Both the position numbers and the translations under genes were made by a program. A DNA stretch of 6,001 nucleotides from GCA-2687515 sp963582805 (lineage in GTDB: Bacteria; Pseudomonadota; Alphaproteobacteria; Rhodospirillales; UBA2165), in assembly GCA_963582805.1 (NCBI GenBank), contig CAUZTZ010000278.1, positions 1 through 6,001 of the forward strand, read 5' to 3'. Shown here piece after piece: positions 1 through 6,001 of this stretch (positions within the stretch are counted from its first letter, which is position 1; each line of letters opens with the position of its first letter). The notes below the pieces were generated by a model. The model saw nothing but the letters and a program-made list of their open reading frames with translations, was not told the DNA's origin and did not search any database.

Positions 1-139
1 GGCCAATCTGATCCGAACTCGACCGAGATATCGGACTTCAAACTATATCATCAAGCGATTGGGCACCCTGCCCGAATTACACGCTTTTCCGCACCTGCGG
101 CCCGTTTTTTCATTTCCCCCTATATGCAAGATTACACAC
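1..139 (+). promoter_or_regulatory. 5' leader and upstream region of rho
   Basis: This is the non-coding stretch before the chosen rho start. A TGA at 9-11 in the third frame could be the end of an upstream gene, but only two codons of it would be in view, so it cannot be identified. A weak sigma70-like pair may exist (TCGACC at 19-24 and TATATC at 44-49), but the 19-base spacing is poor and I do not rely on it. Two compact hairpins follow: GGGCA/TGCCC at 61-73 with a three-base loop, and CCGC/GCGG at 89-100. The second is followed by a T run and is listed separately. The stretch just before the start is rich in C, T and A, with little G. The family is known to be autoregulated through its leader in E. 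coli, so regulation here is plausible but not shown. Confidence 0.45.
89..110 (+). terminator. Small hairpin plus T6 run in the rho leader (terminator or attenuator candidate)
   Basis: CCGC (89-92) and GCGG (97-100) form a four-pair GC stem around ACCT; a fifth A-T pair is possible only by shrinking the loop to two bases. After CCCG comes an uninterrupted TTTTTT at 105-110. A GC stem followed by T residues is the pattern of an intrinsic terminator, but the stem is short and the T run starts four bases after it, so efficiency is doubtful. It lies 29 bases before the rho start. It could end transcription from an upstream gene or act as an attenuator of rho. Confidence 0.35.
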
Positions 140-1396
140 ATGAACCTTCAAGAACTTAAAGACAAAAACCCTCCCGATCTTTTGAGCTTCGCCGAGGATC
201 TTGAGATCGAGAACGCCAGCAGCCTGCGCAAACAGGACATGCTGTTCGCGATCCTTAAACAATTGGCCGAAAACGATATCGCCATATTCGGCGACGGCGT
301 TTTGGAAGTGCTGCAGGACGGTTTCGGCTTCCTGCGCTCGCCGGAGGCCAATTACCTGCCCGGACCGGACGATATCTATGTCTCGCCCAGTCAGGTGCGC
401 CGCTTCGGCCTGCGGACCGGCGACACGGTCGAGGGCCAGATCCGCTCACCCAAAGACGGTGAGCGCTATTTCGCCCTCCTAAAAGTCAAGGATATCAATT
501 TCTCCGATCCCCAGGATATCCGCCACCGCATCAATTTCGACAATCTGACGCCGCTTTATCCGGATCAGCGCATCAATATGGAAATCGATGATCCCGAATT
601 CAAGGATCCCACGTTACGCGTTATCGATCTGATCTCGCCGGTCGGCAAGGGCCAGCGGGCGCTGATCGTGGCGCCGCCGCGCACCGGCAAGACGGTGATG
701 CTGCAAAACATGGCGCAGGCGATCTCCCACAACCATCCGGAATGTTATCTGATCGTGCTGCTCATCGATGAGCGCCCGGAAGAAGTGACCGACATGGCGC
801 GTTCGGTGAAGGGCGAGGTGGTTTCCTCCACCTTTGATGAGCCCGCCGTCCGCCACGTACAGGTGGCCGAAATGGTGATCGAAAAAGCCAAGCGGCTGGT
901 CGAACACAAGCGTGACGTGGTCATCTTGCTGGATTCCATCACCCGTTTGGCGCGCGCCTATAACACGGTGGTGCCGTCGTCGGGCAAGGTTTTGACCGGC
1001 GGCGTCGATGCCAACGCCCTGCAACGGCCGAAACGCTTCTTCGGCGCCGCCCGCAATATCGAAGAAGGCGGCTCGCTGACCATTATCGCGACCGCCCTGG
1101 TGGATACCGGATCGCGCATGGACGAAGTGATTTTCGAGGAGTTTAAGGGCACCGGCAATTCGGAGATTATTCTGGATCGCAAGCTGACCGACAAACGCAC
1201 CTGGCCGTCCATGGACATCACCCGTTCCGGCACCCGAAAAGAAGAGCTGCTGGTGGACAAGGGCATGCTGTCCAAAATGTGGGTCCTCAGGCGCATCCTC
1301 AACCCCATGGGCGTCGTCGATTCCATGGAGTTCCTGCTAGAGAAGCTGAAGGATTCAAAGAACAACAGCGAATTCTTTGATTCTATGAACACCTAA
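140..1396 (+). CDS. rho: Transcription termination factor Rho
   Basis: Rho is a hexameric RNA-dependent ATPase/helicase that loads on C-rich nascent RNA and dissociates RNA polymerase. The protein has 418 residues, against 419 in E. coli, and recalled E. coli numbering lines up almost one to one. The N-terminal Rho domain is at about 1-45 and the cold-shock/OB RNA-binding fold at about 48-118, with an RNP1-like DGFGFLR at 60-66. The ATPase core has Walker A APPRTGKT at 178-185, catalytic Glu211 in DERPEE, Walker B VILLD ending at Asp265, the Q-loop SGKVLTGG with Lys283, the R-loop region near 322-326, and the arginine finger Arg366 in GTRKEE. Met219, Ser266 and Gly337, sites of bicyclomycin-resistance mutations in E. 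coli, are unchanged. I chose ATG 140 because MNLQELKD matches the family N-terminus. The frame stays open upstream to a TTG at 59, but those 27 extra residues do not resemble Rho. There is no strong ribosome binding site. The gene converges on the quinone reductase gene. Confidence 0.98.
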   Translation: MNLQELKDKNPPDLLSFAEDLEIENASSLRKQDMLFAILKQLAENDIAIFGDGVLEVLQDGFGFLRSPEANYLPGPDDIYVSPSQVRRFGLRTGDTVEGQIRSPKDGERYFALLKVKDINFSDPQDIRHRINFDNLTPLYPDQRINMEIDDPEFKDPTLRVIDLISPVGKGQRALIVAPPRTGKTVMLQNMAQAISHNHPECYLIVLLIDERPEEVTDMARSVKGEVVSSTFDEPAVRHVQVAEMVIEKAKRLVEHKRDVVILLDSITRLARAYNTVVPSSGKVLTGGVDANALQRPKRFFGAARNIEEGGSLTIIATALVDTGSRMDEVIFEEFKGTGNSEIILDRKLTDKRTWPSMDITRSGTRKEELLVDKGMLSKMWVLRRILNPMGVVDSMEFLLEKLKDSKNNSEFFDSMNT

Positions 1397-1449
1397 CGGC
1401 GCGGCCCAGCTGGGCGTCTCACCAGGCGCCTGTCCCCAAATATATTTCG
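1397..1449. repeat. Palindrome-dense convergent gap, possible REP-like element
   Basis: The 53 bases between the stop codons of rho and the convergent quinone reductase gene hold three perfect palindromes in a row: GCCCAGCTGGGC (1404-1415), CAGGCGCCTG (1423-1432) and AAATATATTT (1438-1447), with TCCCC joining the last two. Read on the minus strand, the AT palindrome runs into GGGGACAGGCGCC. This resembles the GGGGACAGgcaCC-type motifs I recall from intergenic elements near REP-associated Y1 transposases. Only one copy is in the window and no transposase is present, so that identity is a guess. The GC palindromes may also help end transcription from both sides, but neither strand shows a classic stem plus T tract. 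Confidence 0.35.
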
Positions 1450-2424
1450 CTACGGCAACAACACCGTCGAGCCGGTTGTCGCGCGGCCGTCCAGGGCCGC
1501 GTGTGCCTTGGCGGTTTCGGCCAGCGGGAAGGTTTGGCCTATCTCGATCTTGACGGCGCCGCCCTCCACCGCCTCGAACAGAGCGCGCGCCGCTTCCAGG
1601 CGCAGCGCATGATCGGCGGTATAGTTCATCAATGTGGGCCGGCCCAAAAATAGCGAGCCTTTGGCCATCAGGGTCAAAGGCTCCACCGCCGGCGCTGGTC
1701 CCGACGCATTGCCGAAGCTGATCACATAGCCAAAGTTTGATGCGCAATCCAAGGACGCTTCGAAGGTGTCTTTGCCGACCGAGTCATAAACCACCGGCAC
1801 GCCGGCGCCATCGGTGATCTCAGCTACCCGTTCGGCGAAATTCTCGGCCGAATAATTGATCGCATGATCACAGCCATGGGCCTTGGCGATCTCCGCCTTG
1901 GCGTCGGAGCCGACGGTGCCGATCACCGTGGCGCCCAGATGCTTGGCCCATTGGCACAAGATCGTGCCGACGCCGCCGGCGGCGGCGTGGACCAAAATCG
2001 TATCACCAGCGCTGACCGGATAGCATTTGACCAACAGCATGTGGGCGGTCATGCCCTTAAGCATCATCGCCGCCGCGGTCTCATCGTCGATGCCGTCCGG
2101 CATCGGCACCAGCACACCCGCATTCATGATCCGCTCTTCGGCGTAGGAGCCCATCTGTCCGCCCGCATAGGCAACCCGCTGGCCGACCGCCAAGCCTTCG
2201 ACGCCGGGCCCCACCGCCTCGATAACGCCCGCCGCCTCGGTGCCGAGGGTGAGCGGCAGATCCATGGGGTAAAGCCCGGAGCGCTGATAACAATCGATGA
2301 AGTTCAAGCCCACCGCGGTATGGCGAATGCGCACCTCGCCGTCGCCGGGATCGCCGATATCCATGTCTTCCCATTTGAGAATTTCGGGTCCGCCATGCTC
2401 GTGGATGCGTATCGCCTTGGTCAT
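1450..2424 (-). CDS. qor: NAD(P)H:quinone oxidoreductase, QOR/zeta-crystallin type (MDR superfamily)
   Basis: This predicted cytosolic medium-chain dehydrogenase/reductase has 324 residues (E. coli QOR about 327) and is expected to reduce quinones with NADPH. The N-terminal GroES-like catalytic domain (about 1-120) carries NFIDCYQRSGLY at 41-52, the QOR substrate-site signature, and GTEAAG at 61-66. The Rossmann domain has HAAAGGVG at 146-153, the AxxGGVG form of the nucleotide-binding loop, followed by CQWAKHLGA and IGTVGS. YDSVGKDTFE (213-222), SFGNASG (236-242) and the C-terminal RATTGSTVLLP match recalled E. coli QOR closely. The structural-zinc cysteine cluster of alcohol dehydrogenases is absent, as expected for this branch. 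The start is well supported by AGAGGA at 2430-2435, five bases before the ATG. It is the last gene of the minus-strand trio, 35 bases after ogt, with no terminator-like structure between them. Preference for quinones over other enones is inferred from family only. Confidence 0.93.
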   Translation of the reverse strand: MTKAIRIHEHGGPEILKWEDMDIGDPGDGEVRIRHTAVGLNFIDCYQRSGLYPMDLPLTLGTEAAGVIEAVGPGVEGLAVGQRVAYAGGQMGSYAEERIMNAGVLVPMPDGIDDETAAAMMLKGMTAHMLLVKCYPVSAGDTILVHAAAGGVGTILCQWAKHLGATVIGTVGSDAKAEIAKAHGCDHAINYSAENFAERVAEITDGAGVPVVYDSVGKDTFEASLDCASNFGYVISFGNASGPAPAVEPLTLMAKGSLFLGRPTLMNYTADHALRLEAARALFEAVEGGAVKIEIGQTFPLAETAKAHAALDGRATTGSTVLLP

Positions 2425-2459
2425 GATTGTCCTCTCTGAATTTTTAAATGTGGCCTGAT

Positions 2460-2912
2460 TTACAGCAACCTATAGCCTTCCAGTCGGAGCAAGGCCAGCT
2501 TGGTTTCGATGCCCTCGCCGCCGGAATAGCCGGTCATGCGCCCGCCCGCGCCGATCACCCGGTGGCAGGGAATGATGATCGGAATCGGATTGGCACCGCA
2601 AGCGCCGCCGACGGCGCGCGCCGCGCTGCCAAGGGTGTGCGCAATATCGCCATAGGTGGCGGCGGCGCCATAGGGAATGGCGCACATTTGATCCCAAACG
2701 GTGCGCTGAAACGCGGATCCAAGGGGCGCCAGCGGCAACTGGAAATCGGTGCGTTTCCGTCCGAAATAGGCGTCGAGCTGATCCCGCGCCTGCAACAATA
2801 GGGGTGTTTCCGAGGCGTCCACGGCGCGCCCGAAATCCAGGGCAACGATTGTGCCTTCTTCTTCGAATATGGTCAGCGGCCCCTGCGGGCTCAGCATGGA
2901 AAGATGCGCCAT
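2460..2912 (-). CDS. ogt: Methylated-DNA-[protein]-cysteine S-methyltransferase (O6-alkylguanine-DNA alkyltransferase)
   Basis: This suicide repair protein moves an alkyl group from O6-alkylguanine (and O4-alkylthymine) to its own cysteine. At 150 residues it is shorter than E. coli Ogt (about 171), the saving being in the poorly conserved N-terminal domain. The active site is PCHR at 115-118 with acceptor Cys116. It is preceded by GANPIPIII, including the helper Asn108. Further conserved residues are Tyr87 in TYGDIA, the arginine finger Arg99 in ARAVGG that fills the flipped-base gap, GYSGG at 128-132, and Glu145 in the closing LLRLEG. These match the Cys-His-Glu network known in human MGMT. 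The start is less certain. ATG 2912 has only TATCCCTCC directly upstream and no purine-rich binding site; an in-frame ATG at 2897 is no better. The gene begins nine bases after the yyaL-like stop and in the same frame, so translation probably depends on that gene. No zinc-binding or Ada-type N-terminal regulatory domain is present. Confidence 0.95.
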   Translation of the reverse strand: MAHLSMLSPQGPLTIFEEEGTIVALDFGRAVDASETPLLLQARDQLDAYFGRKRTDFQLPLAPLGSAFQRTVWDQMCAIPYGAAATYGDIAHTLGSAARAVGGACGANPIPIIIPCHRVIGAGGRMTGYSGGEGIETKLALLRLEGYRLL

Positions 2913-2921
2913 GGAGGGATA

Positions 2922-4937
<2,016 letters not shown>

Positions 4938-4944
4938 CGCCGCG

Positions 4945-4949
4945 CCTCC
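4945..4949 (-). promoter_or_regulatory. Ribosome binding site that decides the yyaL-like start
   Basis: Reading the minus strand, GGAGG lies seven bases before GTG 4937. It is a strong Shine-Dalgarno match at ideal spacing and lies inside the 23 extra codons that an ATG start at 5006 would add. Those codons encode a glycine/alanine-rich stretch with no family similarity. Confidence 0.8.
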
Positions 4950-5010
4950 ACTGAGAACGGGCGTTTCGATGATTGCCGCCCTTCCGCCAGAATAAACCCT
5001 GGCCAAAAAA

Positions 5011-5038
5011 TTGAAAGATGTTTGTTGCGAATTAGAAT
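5011..5038 (+). promoter_or_regulatory. Sigma70-type promoter for mnmE
   Basis: TTGAAA at 5011-5016 matches the -35 consensus TTGACA at five of six bases, and TAGAAT at 5033-5038 matches TATAAT at five of six. The spacer is 16 bases. Transcription would start near 5045 and leave an AT-rich leader of about 69 bases before mnmE. AT-rich DNA gives chance matches to such boxes, so this is a good candidate and not proof. Confidence 0.5.
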
Positions 5039-5113
5039 AAATAAAAAAACAATTCTCGTTGATTGATGGAAAAAATCAGCATAAGTAATTGAAAATGAAT
5101 ATGAATTAGAAAA

Positions 5114-6001
5114 ATGGATATGAACAGCCAAACCATTTTTGCCTTGGCCAGCGGCGGCGGCAAGGCCGGCGTCGCCGTCTGGCGGGTGTCCGGCGAAGGC
5201 GCCAAAGACGCCTATGGGGCGCTCACCGGAGAAAAACTGCCGGCGCCCCGGCGCGCCCAGCGCGTGCGCATTGCCAGCCCCAGTGATGGGCTTATCGACG
5301 ATGGCTTGGCATTGTGGTTTCCGGCGCCGGGCAGTTTTACCGGCGAAGACGTGGCCGAGTTTCATCTCCATGGCGGCCGCGCCGTGCACGGGGCCATGCT
5401 GGAGGCGCTCGCCGCGCTGCCCGATTTGCGCCCCGCCGCGCCCGGCGAATTTACCCGCCGCGCCTTCGAGAACGGCAAGATGGATCTGACCCAGGCCGAA
5501 GGCCTGGCCGATCTGGTCGAGGCGGAGACGGCGGCCCAGCGTGCCCAAGCGCTGCGCCAGATGGATGGCGGGCTGAGCCAGCTCTATGACCGCTGGCGCA
5601 ACGTAACGTTGGCGGCCATCGCCAGGTTCGAGGCTGAGATCGATTTTTCCGATGAGGATTTGCCCTCCGGGCTTCGCGCCGAGGTATCGCAAGCGGTGGC
5701 CAGCCTGGACGCCGAGCTGGCGCGGCACCTGGATGACCACCGGGGCCAGCGGCTGCGGGACGGCGTCTCGATCGCCATCCTTGGGCCGCCGAACGCCGGC
5801 AAATCGAGCCTCTTGAACCAATTGGCCAATCGCGATCTGGCCATTGTCTCGGCGCGCGCCGGCACCACCCGCGATGTCATCGAGGCCCATCTGGATCTGG
5901 CCGGTTATCCGGTTGTCCTCGCCGACACCGCCGGCCTCCGCGATGCCGAGGACGAATTGGAGGACGAAGGCGTGCGCCGCGCCCTGGCCCGGGCTGACGG
6001 C
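5114..6001 (+). CDS. mnmE: tRNA-modifying GTPase MnmE (TrmE), 3' truncated by the window end
   Basis: MnmE and MnmG install the aminomethyl or carboxymethylaminomethyl group on uridine 34 of certain tRNAs, using a tetrahydrofolate one-carbon donor and GTP. The first 296 residues are present of a usual length near 450. The N-terminal folate-binding domain (about 1-118) shows TIFALAS at 7-13, GVAVWRVSG, GSFTGEDVAEFHLHGG (73-88) and PGEFTRRAF. The helical-domain start is FENGKMDLTQAEGLADLVEA. The inserted G domain has G1 GPPNAGKS (224-231), G2 GTTRD (250-254) and G3 DTAGLR (271-276). The G4 motif, the rest of the helical domain and the C-terminal CxGK cysteine lie beyond the window. The frame is unbroken to the last base. 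ATG 5114 and ATG 5120 are both possible starts; neither has a clear ribosome binding site, and family homology begins just after both. MnmG is expected next, from usual alphaproteobacterial order. Confidence 0.96.
   Translation, partial: MDMNSQTIFALASGGGKAGVAVWRVSGEGAKDAYGALTGEKLPAPRRAQRVRIASPSDGLIDDGLALWFPAPGSFTGEDVAEFHLHGGRAVHGAMLEALAALPDLRPAAPGEFTRRAFENGKMDLTQAEGLADLVEAETAAQRAQALRQMDGGLSQLYDRWRNVTLAAIARFEAEIDFSDEDLPSGLRAEVSQAVASLDAELARHLDDHRGQRLRDGVSIAILGPPNAGKSSLLNQLANRDLAIVSARAGTTRDVIEAHLDLAGYPVVLADTAGLRDAEDELEDEGVRRALARADG

Larger units (their letters stand above)
4938..5113. promoter_or_regulatory. AT-rich divergent intergenic region between the yyaL-like gene and mnmE
   Basis: The 176 bases separate two divergent starts. 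The part from about 4990 to 5113 is strikingly AT-rich against the GC-rich genes on both sides. It holds a good plus-strand promoter (listed separately), a tandem ATGAATATGAAT at 5095-5106, and the nine-base word GAATTAGAA twice (5029-5037 and 5103-5111). On the minus strand a TATTCT-like -10 lies near 4985-4990, but no convincing -35 accompanies it, so the operon promoter remains unplaced. No tRNA, terminator or DnaA box was seen. Confidence 0.6.

Noticed and set aside
59..139. Extension of Rho by 27 residues from a TTG start at 59
   Set aside because: The extra residues do not resemble the Rho N-terminus, overlap the hairpin/T-run leader, and the 418-residue form from ATG 140 matches the family length and opening MNLQELK.
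178..326. Rho Walker A variant (Arg181, Thr182) and Arg326 as unusual active-site changes
   Set aside because: These differ from E. coli Lys181, Ala182 and Lys326, but are conservative and, as I recall, APPRTGKT is common in alphaproteobacterial Rho; catalytic and bicyclomycin-site residues are intact. (Residue numbers are given in the coordinate fields.)
614..1392. Antisense ORFs of 136 and 144 residues within rho
   Set aside because: They are out-of-frame shadows of a strongly conserved gene and have compositions expected from reverse-complementing it; no recognisable domain.
1864..2439. Plus-strand ORF of 191 residues opposite qor
   Set aside because: It is His/Gly/Ala/Arg-rich antisense reading of a clear quinone reductase gene, typical of GC-rich DNA, with no domain signature.
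5040..5070. Minus-strand terminator formed by the T7 run opposite 5042-5048
   Set aside because: The only upstream stem is a four-pair AT-rich CAAT/ATTG hairpin, too weak for an intrinsic terminator.
4990..5113. Chromosomal replication origin in the AT-rich gap
   Set aside because: Genes of this neighbourhood can lie near oriC in alphaproteobacteria, but I see no TTATNCACA-type DnaA boxes and no TTAA-N7-TTAA CtrA-type sites in the gap, and it is short.

Overview
The window looks like chromosomal housekeeping DNA from a high-GC bacterium, most likely an alphaproteobacterium. Rho and MnmE are both close to textbook family members. From general knowledge, rho lying just upstream of mnmE (usually followed by mnmG, rsmG, parA and parB) is an alphaproteobacterial arrangement. 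Coding DNA is GC-rich with many GCC/GGC codons. I see no tRNA, rRNA, CRISPR array, transposase gene or phage gene.

Layout. Positions 1-139 are the leader of rho, with a small hairpin followed by six T residues that resembles an intrinsic terminator or attenuator. Positions 140-1396 (+) encode a complete 418-residue transcription terminator Rho. A 53-base convergent gap (1397-1449) is packed with short palindromes. Three complete genes then run on the minus strand as an apparent operon, in transcription order: a YyaL/DUF255-type thioredoxin-fold protein (4937 to 2922, re-started here at a GTG), an Ogt-type O6-alkylguanine-DNA alkyltransferase (2912 to 2460), and a QOR/zeta-crystallin-type NAD(P)H:quinone oxidoreductase (2424 to 1450). 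A 176-base, very AT-rich divergent region (4938-5113) separates this operon from mnmE (5114 to beyond the window end, +), whose N-terminal domain and the first part of its G domain are present.

How the genes fit together. Rho (transcription termination) and MnmE (tRNA U34 wobble modification with MnmG) are core information-processing genes. The minus-strand trio interrupts the usual rho-mnmE adjacency and suggests a small protection module: a CxxC thioredoxin-fold protein, a suicide DNA-alkyl repair protein and a quinone reductase. That shared role is inferred from gene content only. The most unusual detail is the yyaL/ogt junction. The two genes share one reading frame and are separated by one TAA plus three codons, with no visible ribosome binding site for ogt. 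This points to termination-reinitiation or, less likely, stop readthrough giving a fusion. I found no clearly undescribed system; the findings are local and mostly modest.
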